NCBI GenBank assembly: GCA_963809825.1
Contig: CAWELJ010000004.1
Span: 779,549-843,548 of the forward strand
Origin: Bog-473 sp963809825
GTDB taxonomy: Bacteria > Actinomycetota > Acidimicrobiia > Acidimicrobiales > RAAP-2
Reading direction: 5' to 3'
Length of the DNA: 64,000 nt
Every line of letters starts with the position of its first letter. The first letter of the stretch is position 1. The notes beneath the pieces were generated by a model. It saw only the letters and a list, made by a program, of their open reading frames with translations. It searched no databases and was not told the DNA's origin. Positions 8,165 through 15,839 of this stretch are shown here, piece by piece. A program made the position numbers and the translations under genes.

Positions 8165-10315
8165 ATGTTTCAAGGCACCCGAAGGGGCGGACGACAGAAC
8201 GGGGTGACCAGAACGGAGGCGGCGGCCTCGGGCTACCGGTCAGGGGGGACGATCGCCTGGCTCACCCTGTCGGGCCTTCCCGCGCCGGCCGCGTTCGCCG
8301 TGATCCTGGCGCTGCTCCCGGTCTGCTGGGCCGCGGCGTACTACCTGGGCGGCGGCACCAGCGTGTCGCCCCTGTGGTTCTGCGTCCCCGTCTTCCTGGC
8401 CGGCGTGCGCTTCGGTCTGCTCGGCGTGGTGTCGGTGGGGTTCGCCGCGACGATCGTCGCCGGCCCGCTCCTGCCGGCGCGAGCGGCGACGGGCGCCCCC
8501 CAGGCGATGGGTGACTGGGTGAGCCGGGGCATCTTCTTCGTGCTGATCGGCTCGTTCGTCACCTTCTTGTACGTCGCGGTGCAGAGGACGTCGGCCCGGG
8601 CGGCCAGGGCCGAGGCGCAGAAGGAGTACGAGAGCGAGCGACGCTTCGCCGCCCTGGTGCAGCGGGCAACCGACATGATCACGGTCATCGACCACGAGGG
8701 CAGGCTGAAGTACGAGTCGCCGGCCGTCGAGCGGATCCTCGGGTGGCCCGCGGGCCACCGGCTCGGCATGCGGGCCGAGGACTTCGTCCACCCTCAGCAC
8801 CGGGCTGCGGGCGATGCGGCCGCCCAGCGGGTCCTGGCCGATCCGTCGCGGTCGGAGACGCTCGAGCTCCGGCTGCGCGACTCCAAGGGCGACTGGCGGT
8901 GGGTCGAGTCGACGATCACCAACCTGCTCGACGAGCCCACGGTCGCCGGGATCGTGGTCAATCACCGCGTCGTCGACGAGCGCAAGGCGCTCGAGGACGA
9001 ACTGATCCACCGCGCCTTCCACGACTCGCTGACCGGGCTGGCGAACCGGGGCCAGCTCCGAGGCCGGGTCAAGGCATCGGTCGGCGGGAAGCATGCCGCG
9101 GTCCGCCGCCGATCCCTGCTCTTCATCGACCTCGACGACTTCAAGACCGTCAACGACGGCTTCGGGCACGACGCCGGGGACCGGTTGCTCGTCGAGGTCA
9201 GCGATCGCCTGCAGCGTTGCGTCCGGGAGCAGGACCTCGTCGCCCGCCTCGGGGGTGACGAGTTCGCAGTTCTCATTGAGGAGAGCTCCGCACGCGCGGA
9301 CATGGCCAGCACCGTCGCGCAACGGGTCATCGACTCGCTGCAGGAACCGTTCGAGGTGTCCGGACACCGGACACGCGTGAGCGCCAGCATCGGGATCGCC
9401 CACTACGGGAGCACGGGTGGCGATGCCGACTCCGCACTGATGCGGGCGGACATCGCGATGTACCACGCCAAGGCGAACGGCAAGAACCAGTTCGTCCACT
9501 TCACCGACGAGATGCAACAGGGCGTCCTGCACCGTCTCGACATGGAGTCGTGGCTCCGGGAGGCCCTGGCGGAGAGCCAGCTGTGCGTCTACTACCAGCC
9601 GATCGTCACCCTGGGCCAGCGCAAGGTCGAGGCGGTCGAGGCGCTGGTGCGCTGGCAGCATCCCACGCTGGGGCTGCTCTCTCCTGACGAGTTCCTCGAC
9701 GTCGCCGAGGAGACCGGGCTCATCGTGCCGCTGGGCAAGCAGGTGCTGCGCGACGCCTGCGCACAGATCCGCATCTGGCGGGAACGCTACGACGAGGACC
9801 TCATGGTCAGCGTGAACCTCTCGGCCGCCCAACTGCGAGACGAGAGCATCGTCGACGCCCTCGACGCGGCCTTGCAGGAGGCGGGGGTCGTGCCGGAGGC
9901 CCTGATGATCGAGGTCACCGAGGGTGCGCTCATCGGCGACGTCCGCGGAGCGACGGCGGTGCTCGAGTCGCTGTCCGCGCTGGGTGTCACCATCGCCATC
10001 GACGACTTCGGGACGGGCTATTCGTCGTTGTCGCACCTCCAGCTCTTCCCGGTCGACGTGATCAAGGTGGACAAGACCTTCGTGGAGGACCTGTGCGGTG
10101 GCACCGAGCACTCCATGCTGGTCCGCTCGGTGCTGGCCATCGCCAGGGAGTTCGGGCTGCAGGTGGTGGCCGAGGGCATCGAGTCCGCGGAGCAGGAGGT
10201 CCAGCTCCGGCGCCTCGGGTGCGACTACGGACAGGGCTACCTGTACGGCCACCCGGTCCCCGCATCGGGGATCGACGAGTTGCTGGGACTCACGCCGGCG
10301 CTCAGCGTGGGCTAG
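8165..10315 (+). CDS. Membrane PAS-GGDEF-EAL cyclic-di-GMP protein
   Basis: A 716-residue signalling protein. Three to four membrane helices at about residues 29-140 form an N-terminal sensor. A PAS domain (about 155-270) begins ATDMITVIDHEGRLKYESPA. The GGDEF domain has an intact RLGGDEF at about residue 360, and the EAL domain starts with VEALVRW near 491 and keeps DDFGTGYSS. Both catalytic motifs look intact, so it may make and degrade c-di-GMP. The ATG at 8165 has AAGGA 12 nt upstream; GTG at 8204 is an alternative. The TAG stop is also the left CTAG border of the inverted-repeat element that follows. Confidence 0.93.
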   Translation: MFQGTRRGGRQNGVTRTEAAASGYRSGGTIAWLTLSGLPAPAAFAVILALLPVCWAAAYYLGGGTSVSPLWFCVPVFLAGVRFGLLGVVSVGFAATIVAGPLLPARAATGAPQAMGDWVSRGIFFVLIGSFVTFLYVAVQRTSARAARAEAQKEYESERRFAALVQRATDMITVIDHEGRLKYESPAVERILGWPAGHRLGMRAEDFVHPQHRAAGDAAAQRVLADPSRSETLELRLRDSKGDWRWVESTITNLLDEPTVAGIVVNHRVVDERKALEDELIHRAFHDSLTGLANRGQLRGRVKASVGGKHAAVRRRSLLFIDLDDFKTVNDGFGHDAGDRLLVEVSDRLQRCVREQDLVARLGGDEFAVLIEESSARADMASTVAQRVIDSLQEPFEVSGHRTRVSASIGIAHYGSTGGDADSALMRADIAMYHAKANGKNQFVHFTDEMQQGVLHRLDMESWLREALAESQLCVYYQPIVTLGQRKVEAVEALVRWQHPTLGLLSPDEFLDVAEETGLIVPLGKQVLRDACAQIRIWRERYDEDLMVSVNLSAAQLRDESIVDALDAALQEAGVVPEALMIEVTEGALIGDVRGATAVLESLSALGVTIAIDDFGTGYSSLSHLQLFPVDVIKVDKTFVEDLCGGTEHSMLVRSVLAIAREFGLQVVAEGIESAEQEVQLRRLGCDYGQGYLYGHPVPASGIDELLGLTPALSVG

Positions 10316-10468
10316 GAGACTGTTGATTTAACCGGCGACACGTCTGCGACCACTCTCAAACCTGGTCATGATCATCGACCAGTACGTGTTCATTGCCTCT
10401 ACGGCAATCGTGGAGGACTGTGGAAAACACGGCCTTCGCCGGAAACGAATAAATCATCAGTCTCCTAG
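10312..10468. mobile_element. 149-bp inverted-repeat element (MITE-like or structured RNA)
   Basis: A low-GC insert in a GC-rich neighbourhood. The arms 10312-10330 (CTAGGAGACTGTTGATTTA) and 10450-10468 are inverted copies, identical at 18 of 19 positions. CTAG stands at both outer ends and could be a 4-bp target duplication around an element at 10316-10464. A second inner pair, CCGGCG/CGCCGG, continues the stem after a short offset. Between the arms are two hairpins: CTGGTC/GACCAG (10362-10382) and ATTGCC/GGCAAT with a 5-nt loop (10392-10408). No protein is encoded. It could be a small non-autonomous transposon or a structured 3' RNA. Confidence 0.6.
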
Positions 10469-10517
10469 GAGAGCTGACGCCCCCGGCACGGCGGCCGCCC
10501 AGGGTTCACCGCGTCCC

Positions 10518-10523
10518 TACCAT
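10518..10523 (+). promoter_or_regulatory. Leaderless -10 box for the GNAT gene
   Basis: TACCAT, 6 nt before the ATG at 10530. It favours this start over the longer reading that begins inside the repeat element. Confidence 0.5.
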
Positions 10524-10529
10524 GTCCCG

Positions 10530-10940
10530 ATGAGCACGCACATCCGGTCGGCGGTGCCGGCCGACGTACCCTCGGTGCTGGAGCTGTGGCGGACATCGGC
10601 CGCGCCCACCTCCACGGACTCGCCCGACGACCTGCACCATCTCCTGCGCCGTGACCCCGGTGCCCTCCTGGTGGCCGAGGTGGCAGGAGAGATCGTGGGA
10701 TCCGTCATCGTGGGGTGGGACGGCTGGCGCGGGTCCGTCTACCGCCTCGCCGTGGCCCGGGCGCACCGCCGCAGCGGACTGGGCGGGCGGCTCCTGGGCC
10801 GGGCGGAGGAACGGTTGGCCGAGCTCGGCGTGCGGCGCATGCACGCGATCGTCGTCGGGGACGACGCGCGCGCCGTGGCCTTCTGGGAATCGACGAGCTG
10901 GGAGCTCCAGGGCGGTCAGCTCCGCTTCGCCCGGGGGTAG
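10530..10940 (+). CDS. GNAT-family N-acetyltransferase
   Basis: A 136-residue GNAT acyltransferase. Strand beta-4 and the acetyl-CoA pyrophosphate loop are visible as VYRLAVARAHRRSGLGGRLLGRAE, with the RxxGxG/A-type loop RRSGLG. A later block, ARAVAFWESTSWE, matches the C-terminal substrate region. It should transfer an acetyl group from acetyl-CoA to an amine; the acceptor is unknown. It sits alone between the repeat element and the 3' end of mftF (convergent, 21 bp apart). There is no evidence that it takes part in mycofactocin synthesis. Confidence 0.88.
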   Translation: MSTHIRSAVPADVPSVLELWRTSAAPTSTDSPDDLHHLLRRDPGALLVAEVAGEIVGSVIVGWDGWRGSVYRLAVARAHRRSGLGGRLLGRAEERLAELGVRRMHAIVVGDDARAVAFWESTSWELQGGQLRFARG

Positions 10941-10961
10941 CGCGCCAGGACCCGGCCGGGC

Positions 10962-12467
10962 TCAGCCGTCAGCGGGCCCGGCCAGGGTGCGTCGCAGGGA
11001 TCGGGACGACCACACACGGGCGCGCCACGAGATGCGCGGCACGAGGGGCACGATCGTGCGCGCCCGTGCGCAGCCGGCCCAGACCCCCACCCCGTACGCC
11101 GCGTCGTCGGCGACGTGGAGCGCGGCATAGCGGACGGGGTCCAACGTCGAGGGGTCATCCGCCCAGTCGCGCAGCGCGGGGACGAGCAGGGCGAGGGCGG
11201 CTGCCCTCCGGGTCCGGCGGGAGCCGAGAGCGAGCACCAGCGCGGGCGACCATGCCCGCACCAGGTTCGCCAGCGCGGGCAGGGCGCCGCGCGCCGTGCC
11301 GCCCCCCGCGATGCGGGCGGCCACCGCGACCGGGTCGCCCACGAGGCCGGACAGCCGGTTGGCCAGGATGGCCACGGAGGTCACCAGCGCCGCCTGGGCG
11401 AGGACGGGGCGCCGGGCCAGCGTGAGGAGCCAGACCGCCAATGACCACGCCGACGTGTGCACGGGGGCGAGGGCCGCCCCGTGGCGCAGCGCCAGCGGGC
11501 CGGCGGTGGACCCGTAGAAGGCCTGGCGGGCCAGGAAGGTCCCGAAGTCGGGCGGCCCGTCGTGTTCGACGCGGCTCGCCGGATCGAACCGCACGTCCCA
11601 GCCCGCCTCCCCGAGCCGCCACACGAGGTCCACGTCCTCGCCGCCGCGCAGCTCCGGGTCGAACAGGTCGGGGCCGGCCGCTACGTCGGCGCGCACCACC
11701 AGGGCCGCGCTCGGGACGAAGGGGACCGGACTGCCGGGGCGCACCAGCCCCTGCCGCGGACCCCGGTCGAGCGAGGAGCGCAGCGCTGTGTAGCGCGCGG
11801 TCGCCCCGGCGCGTGGTCCCGACGGGACGATGCGCGGCGCCACCGCTGCCACCACGGGGTCGTCGAAGTGGCCGAGCAGTGGAGCCAGCCAGCCTGCAGC
11901 CGGCACGCAGTCGGAATCGACGAAGGCGACCAGCGCGCTGTCGACGGCGTCCAGCCCCGCGTTGCGGGCGACCGACGGGCCCCCGTTGACCGCCAGCCCG
12001 ACGAACCGGGCCCCGTGGCGCTCGGCGATCGCCCTCGTGCCCCCGCTGTCCGCGGACGCGTCGTCGACCACGACGCACGCCAGGTCCCCGAGCGAGCCGA
12101 GCAGCCGCTCGAGCTCGGCGGGCCGGTCGCGCACCGGCACGACGACCGTGACGTCCTCGGGGCCGAGGGTCGGTGGTCCGGGGCGCGGCACGAACGCCCC
12201 CGCCGACACGAGGCGGCGAGCGAGGAGGCGGCCCGGCCCGTCCGCGCCGACCGGCGCGCCGGCGCGCCAGCGCGCCAGGAGGCCCTGGGCCCGCTCCGAA
12301 ATCCGGAAGAGGCGCAGTGGGCTGCCGCCGAGGAGCACGGCGCCCCCGTCGAGGTTCTGGGTGGACGGGTCCGCGGTCAGGACGAACGAGGCGGGGAGCG
12401 GGGTCGACGCGCGCGGCGGTGCGGGCCGCAGAGGCGAGGGTGCCGGGGGTCCGCTGCGGTGGGGCAC
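10962..12467 (-). CDS. mftF: Mycofactocin glycosyltransferase MftF
   Basis: A 501-residue family 2-type glycosyltransferase. The GT-A core shows VTVVVPVRDRPAEL (about residues 105-118), VVVDDASAD, NGGPSVARNAGLD and the metal-binding ALVAFVDSDC. A later GGEDVDLVWRLGEAGW is the ED-type catalytic region. The C-terminal 150 residues have hydrophobic stretches that may touch the membrane. MftF is known to add a beta-1,4-glucan chain to mycofactocin. The start GTG at 12467 is chosen because longer readings run antisense through mftA. Unlike mycobacteria, it is transcribed away from mftA, leaving about 60 bp for both promoters. Confidence 0.85.
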   Translation of the reverse strand: MPHRSGPPAPSPLRPAPPRASTPLPASFVLTADPSTQNLDGGAVLLGGSPLRLFRISERAQGLLARWRAGAPVGADGPGRLLARRLVSAGAFVPRPGPPTLGPEDVTVVVPVRDRPAELERLLGSLGDLACVVVDDASADSGGTRAIAERHGARFVGLAVNGGPSVARNAGLDAVDSALVAFVDSDCVPAAGWLAPLLGHFDDPVVAAVAPRIVPSGPRAGATARYTALRSSLDRGPRQGLVRPGSPVPFVPSAALVVRADVAAGPDLFDPELRGGEDVDLVWRLGEAGWDVRFDPASRVEHDGPPDFGTFLARQAFYGSTAGPLALRHGAALAPVHTSAWSLAVWLLTLARRPVLAQAALVTSVAILANRLSGLVGDPVAVAARIAGGGTARGALPALANLVRAWSPALVLALGSRRTRRAAALALLVPALRDWADDPSTLDPVRYAALHVADDAAYGVGVWAGCARARTIVPLVPRISWRARVWSSRSLRRTLAGPADG

Positions 12468-12476
12468 CGCCCAATC

Positions 12477-12503
12477 TTGGCAGTCCGGGGCCGGGGATAG
12501 GCT
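12477..12503 (+). promoter_or_regulatory. Candidate mftA promoter
   Basis: TTGGCA (12477-12482) and TAGGCT (12498-12503) are 15 bp apart, a tight but possible spacing. They lie in the short gap shared with divergent mftF. Confidence 0.35.
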
Positions 12504-12517
12504 GGGCCTCGGCCCAG
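12502..12517 (+). promoter_or_regulatory. Hairpin in the mftA leader
   Basis: CTGGGCC-TC-GGCCCAG forms a perfect 7-bp stem directly before the GAGGAGG ribosome binding site of mftA. It could tune translation of the short precursor or shield the 5' end. Confidence 0.4.
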
Positions 12518-12528
12518 AGGAGGTCCGG

Positions 12529-12639
12529 ATGCTGGCAGAAGATCGAGACACCCAGGACGCCGAGGAGCTGTCCGAGGAGGAGGTCGACGAGCTCCTGGTC
12601 GAGGAGGTCTCCATCGACGGGATGTGCGGCGTCTATTGA
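12529..12639 (+). CDS. mftA: Mycofactocin precursor peptide MftA
   Basis: A 36-residue precursor of the redox cofactor mycofactocin. The acidic leader (EELSEEEVDELL) is followed by the invariant C-terminal core VEEVSIDGMCGVY, the same ending I recall from mycobacterial MftA. The last two residues, Val-Tyr, become the cofactor after MftC decarboxylates and crosslinks them and MftE cuts them off. The ATG lies behind a strong GAGGAGG site. The stop at 12637-12639 is followed by mftB almost without a gap. It reads in a frame crowded by larger spurious open frames, so automatic annotation could miss it. Confidence 0.95.
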   Translation: MLAEDRDTQDAEELSEEEVDELLVEEVSIDGMCGVY

Positions 12640-12641
12640 GC

Positions 12642-12929
12642 GTGACGGAGGCGCGGCCCGCCGGGGCTGCGTTCGCGGCAGAGAAGGCGTGGCGGCTCAG
12701 CCCCCAGGTTGCACTGCGCGACGAGTCGTTCGGCGCCCTGGCCTACCACTACGGCAACCGGCGGCTGGTGTTCCTCAAGTCGCGCCTGTTGGTCGACCTG
12801 GTGTCGTCGCTCGGCGGATACGACAGCGCCACGGAGGCGATCGCGGCGCTGGTGCCCGAGCGCCAGCGCGCCGGCTACGAGCGGGCCCTGGCCCGGCTGG
12901 CGGCATCCGAGGTGATCGATGCCCGCTGA
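12642..12929 (+). CDS. mftB: Mycofactocin peptide chaperone MftB
   Basis: About 95 residues, a PqqD-like RiPP recognition element. MftB binds the MftA leader and presents it to the radical SAM enzyme MftC. Visible family features are the start WRLSPQVALRDESFGALAYHYGN, then RLVFLKSRLLVDLV and a helical C-terminus. GTG at 12642 gives the usual length; TTG at 12636 would overlap the mftA stop and is also possible. The 3' end overlaps mftC by 11 bp, so translation is coupled. Confidence 0.9.
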   Translation: MTEARPAGAAFAAEKAWRLSPQVALRDESFGALAYHYGNRRLVFLKSRLLVDLVSSLGGYDSATEAIAALVPERQRAGYERALARLAASEVIDAR

Positions 12930-14079
12930 CACCGCGCCGCTGCCCCTCAAGGAGCAATTCACCCACGGGCTCGATGCGCCGATCTGCCTGACCTGGGAGC
13001 TCACCTACGCCTGCAACCTGGCCTGTGTGCACTGCCTGAGCTCCTCGGGGCGGCGCGACCCCGCAGAACTGACGCCGGCCGAGGCCCGGGGCATCGTCGA
13101 TCACCTGGTCGACATGAAGGTCTTCTACGTCAACATCGGCGGCGGCGAGCCGATGCTGCGCCCCGACTTCTTCGATCTGGTCTCCTACGCCGTCGAGCGC
13201 CGGGTCGGGGTCAAGTTCTCCACCAACGGGACCCGGCTCACGCCCGAGCGCGCCCGCCAGCTCACCGCGCTCGACTACCTCGACGTGCAGATCAGCATCG
13301 ACGGGGCCACCACGGCGACCAACGATGCCGTCCGCGGCGAGGGTTCGTTCGCGGCCGCCCGGCGTGCCATGGACAACCTCGCGGCGGCGGGCTTCGGCCC
13401 GTTCAAGATCAGTGTCGTCATGACCCGCCACAACGTCGAGCAGCTCGACGCTTTGGCCGCCATCGCGGACGGGTACGGCGCCCAGCTGCGCCTGACGCGG
13501 CTTCGTCCCTCCGGGCGCGCCGTCGACACCTGGGACGCCCTGCACCCGACGGCGGCGCAACAGCGCATGCTCTACGACTGGCTGGTGGAGCGTCCCGGCG
13601 TGCTGACCGGGGACTCCTTCTTCCACCTCTCGGCCCTGGGCGAGCCGCTCGACGGGCTCAACCTGTGCGGGGCGGGCCGCGTCGTCTGCCTCATCGACCC
13701 CGTCGGCGACGTCTACGCCTGCCCCTTCGTGATCGACCGGCAGTTCCTGGCCGGCAACGTCCGCGCCCCGGGCGGCTTCCCCGCGATCTGGCGCGAGTCC
13801 GAGCTCTTCGCCGCGCTGCGCCAGCCGCAGAGCGCCGGGGCCTGCGCCTCGTGCGGTTCCTTCGACGCCTGCCGCGGCGGGTGCATGGCGGCGAAGTTCT
13901 TCACCGGCCTGCCGCTCGACGGACCCGACCCCGAGTGCGTGCACGGCCACGGCGAGGCGGCCCTGGCCGCACTGGGTGACCGGCCGCGCTCGGTCCTCGG
14001 CCACTCCAAGGTGGGCCGGGACGGGGCCCCGATCCCGGTCCCAACCCCGGTTCGCTTCCGCTCCCCGGCGCGCGCCTGA
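12919..14079 (+). CDS. mftC: Mycofactocin radical SAM maturase MftC
   Basis: A 386-residue radical SAM enzyme with a SPASM domain. The SAM cluster motif CNLACVHC uses Cys32, Cys36 and Cys39, and the GGGEPMLR element that binds SAM follows. The C-terminal SPASM region has Cys in LCGAGRVVC, ACPF, CASCGSFDACRGGC and a late PECVHGH, enough for auxiliary Fe-S clusters. MftC decarboxylates the C-terminal tyrosine of MftA and then forms a C-C bond to the valine. It overlaps mftB by 11 bp and is followed after 4 bp by mftE. The length matches known MftC proteins. Confidence 0.95.
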   Translation: MPADTAPLPLKEQFTHGLDAPICLTWELTYACNLACVHCLSSSGRRDPAELTPAEARGIVDHLVDMKVFYVNIGGGEPMLRPDFFDLVSYAVERRVGVKFSTNGTRLTPERARQLTALDYLDVQISIDGATTATNDAVRGEGSFAAARRAMDNLAAAGFGPFKISVVMTRHNVEQLDALAAIADGYGAQLRLTRLRPSGRAVDTWDALHPTAAQQRMLYDWLVERPGVLTGDSFFHLSALGEPLDGLNLCGAGRVVCLIDPVGDVYACPFVIDRQFLAGNVRAPGGFPAIWRESELFAALRQPQSAGACASCGSFDACRGGCMAAKFFTGLPLDGPDPECVHGHGEAALAALGDRPRSVLGHSKVGRDGAPIPVPTPVRFRSPARA

Positions 14080-14083
14080 AGCC

Positions 14084-14767
14084 GTGGATCTCGCCCGTGC
14101 CACCTGGCCCCAGGTGGAGGCGACCGGGGGCCACGGCGTCCTCGCCGTGCCCTTGGGCTCCCTCGAGCAGCACGGACCCCACCTTCCGCTGGACACGGAC
14201 ACCCGCATCGCGGTCGCGGTGGTGCACGGGCTGGCCGGGCACTGTGGCGGCGTCGCCGTGGCGCCCGCGGTGGCCTACGGGGCCAGCGGGGAGCACGCCT
14301 CGTTCCCGGGCACGCTGGTCGTCGGGCACGACGTGCTGGCCGGCCTGCTCGTCGAGCTGGTGCGCTCCGCCCGTCGCTCGTTCTCGGGTGTCGTGCTGGT
14401 CAGCGCCCACGGCGGGAACGAGCAGGCGCTGTCGCTGGTGCAGGCGCGCTGCGCCGCCGAGGGGGACGACGTGCTGGTGTGGCGCCTGCGGGCCGCGGGC
14501 GGGGACGCGCACGCCGGCCGGACGGAGACCTCGCTGATGTTGGCGATCGACCCGGTGGCCGTGCGGCTCGAGCTGGCCGAGGCGGGGTGCACGGAACCCC
14601 TCGAGGATCTGCTGCCCCGCCTGCGCGCCGAAGGGGTGCGGCCGGTATCGTCCAACGGCGTGCTGGGTGACCCCGCGGGTGCGAGCGCCGACGAGGGCAG
14701 AGCACTGCTCGACTCCCTGGTGCGCGACCTGGCCGCAGCCGTGGCGGCGCACTGGACCGCCCGGTGA
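14084..14767 (+). CDS. mftE: Mycofactocin peptidase MftE (creatininase family)
   Basis: A 227-residue metallopeptidase of the creatininase family. Family blocks are GSLEQHGPHLPLDTD near the N-terminus, ASGEHASFPGTL and SAHGGNEQAL, which carry the metal-binding Glu, His and Asp residues. MftE releases the modified Val-Tyr dipeptide from the MftA leader. GTG at 14084 is chosen as it lies 4 bp after the mftC stop and precedes the conserved start LARATWPQVEA; the longer reading overlaps mftC. The 3' end overlaps the next SDR gene (GTGA). In mycobacteria mftD would lie between mftC and mftE; here it has moved to the other strand. Confidence 0.92.
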   Translation: MDLARATWPQVEATGGHGVLAVPLGSLEQHGPHLPLDTDTRIAVAVVHGLAGHCGGVAVAPAVAYGASGEHASFPGTLVVGHDVLAGLLVELVRSARRSFSGVVLVSAHGGNEQALSLVQARCAAEGDDVLVWRLRAAGGDAHAGRTETSLMLAIDPVAVRLELAEAGCTEPLEDLLPRLRAEGVRPVSSNGVLGDPAGASADEGRALLDSLVRDLAAAVAAHWTAR

Positions 14768-15549
14768 GCCCCGCCGCCGTCGTCACCGGCGCGGCCCGTG
14801 GCATCGGCGCGGCCACGGTCGACGCGCTCGTCGCGGTCGGCTGGCGCGTGGTGGCGGTCGACCGCTGCGCCGACGACCCTGCGCTGGACTACCCCCTGGC
14901 CGCCAAGTCGGATCTGGAGGAGGTGGCCGCCCGCCACGGCGGCGCCGTCCGCGCGGTGGTCGGCGACGTACGCAGTGCGTCGGACATGCGGGCCGCCGTG
15001 GACGAGGCCCAGCGCGAGTTCGGGGGCCTGCAGGCCGCCGTCGCCGTGGCCGGCGTCATCAGCGGTGGCCCCCCGCTCTGGGAGACGGCCGACGCACAGT
15101 GGGACGCGCTCTTCGACGTCAACGTCAACGGGGTGCGCCACCTGGCCGCGGCGGCCGTGCCCGCGCTCCTCCATGCCCCCGCACCCCGGCAGGGCCGGTT
15201 CGTCGCGGTGGCATCGGCCGCGGGACTCCTGGGACTGCGCCGCCTCGCCGCCTACAGCGCGTCGAAGCACGCGGTGATCGGCCTGGTGCGCTCGCTGGCG
15301 GCGGACCTGGCCGGTACCGGCGTCACCGCCAACGCAGTGTGTCCCGGCTCGACGCGCGGGCCGATGCTCGATGCGTCGGCCGCGGTGTACGGCCTGTCCT
15401 CCCCCGAGGAGTTCGCCGCGCACCAGCTGGTCGAACGCCTGCTCGAGCCGCCGGAGCCGGCCGCCCTCATCGCATGGCTGTGCGGACCGGCTTCGGGCGG
15501 CGTGACCGGAGCGGCGCTGCCGGTCGACGGCGGCATGACGACCTCGTAG
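14764..15549 (+). CDS. Mycofactocin-coupled short-chain dehydrogenase
   Basis: A 261-residue SDR. The nucleotide-binding motif is TGAARGIGAA at the N-terminus, and the catalytic tyrosine and lysine are in YSASKHA. The C-terminal GGMTTS ending is typical of classical SDRs. Mycofactocin loci commonly carry SDRs with non-exchangeable nicotinamide that pass electrons to mycofactocin. Translational coupling to mftE (GTGA overlap) makes that role likely here. The loop after the cofactor-binding strands (YPLAAKSDLEEVAARHG) fits the insert described for mycofactocin-coupled SDRs. Substrate unknown. Confidence 0.85.
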   Translation: MSPAAVVTGAARGIGAATVDALVAVGWRVVAVDRCADDPALDYPLAAKSDLEEVAARHGGAVRAVVGDVRSASDMRAAVDEAQREFGGLQAAVAVAGVISGGPPLWETADAQWDALFDVNVNGVRHLAAAAVPALLHAPAPRQGRFVAVASAAGLLGLRRLAAYSASKHAVIGLVRSLAADLAGTGVTANAVCPGSTRGPMLDASAAVYGLSSPEEFAAHQLVERLLEPPEPAALIAWLCGPASGGVTGAALPVDGGMTTS

Positions 15550-15572
15550 GCGTCGAGGAAGGGAGGAAGCTG

Positions 15573-15839
15573 ATGCCCGAGTGCACGCATCTCGACCAGA
15601 TCGCCGACGTGGAGCCGCAGACACCGCAAGGCTGCGGCGCCTGCCTGGCCATCGGTGCCACCTGGGTGCATCTTCGGCTGTGCCTGACGTGTGGCGAGGT
15701 GAACTGCTGTGACTCGTCCCCCAACCGCCACGCCACCGCGCACTTCCACCGGTCGGGCCACCCTCTCGTGCAGTCCTTCCAGCCCGGCGAGGACTGGGTC
15801 TGGTGCTACGTGGACGAATTGGCCATGGAGCCCGGCTAG
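15573..15839 (+). CDS. UBP-type zinc finger protein
   Basis: An 88-residue protein made up almost entirely of a zinc finger of the ubiquitin-protease (UBP) type. Cys and His pairs occur in order as CTHLDQI, CGACLAIG, LCLTCGEVNCC, then HATAHFHRSGHPL and WCYVDE near the end. In eukaryotes this fold binds the free C-terminus of ubiquitin; small bacterial versions are common in actinobacteria and have no settled role. The ATG follows GGGAGGA. It may be the last gene of the mycofactocin operon (23 bp after the SDR stop), and it overlaps the PLP gene by 4 bp at the 3' end. Confidence 0.88.
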   Translation: MPECTHLDQIADVEPQTPQGCGACLAIGATWVHLRLCLTCGEVNCCDSSPNRHATAHFHRSGHPLVQSFQPGEDWVWCYVDELAMEPG

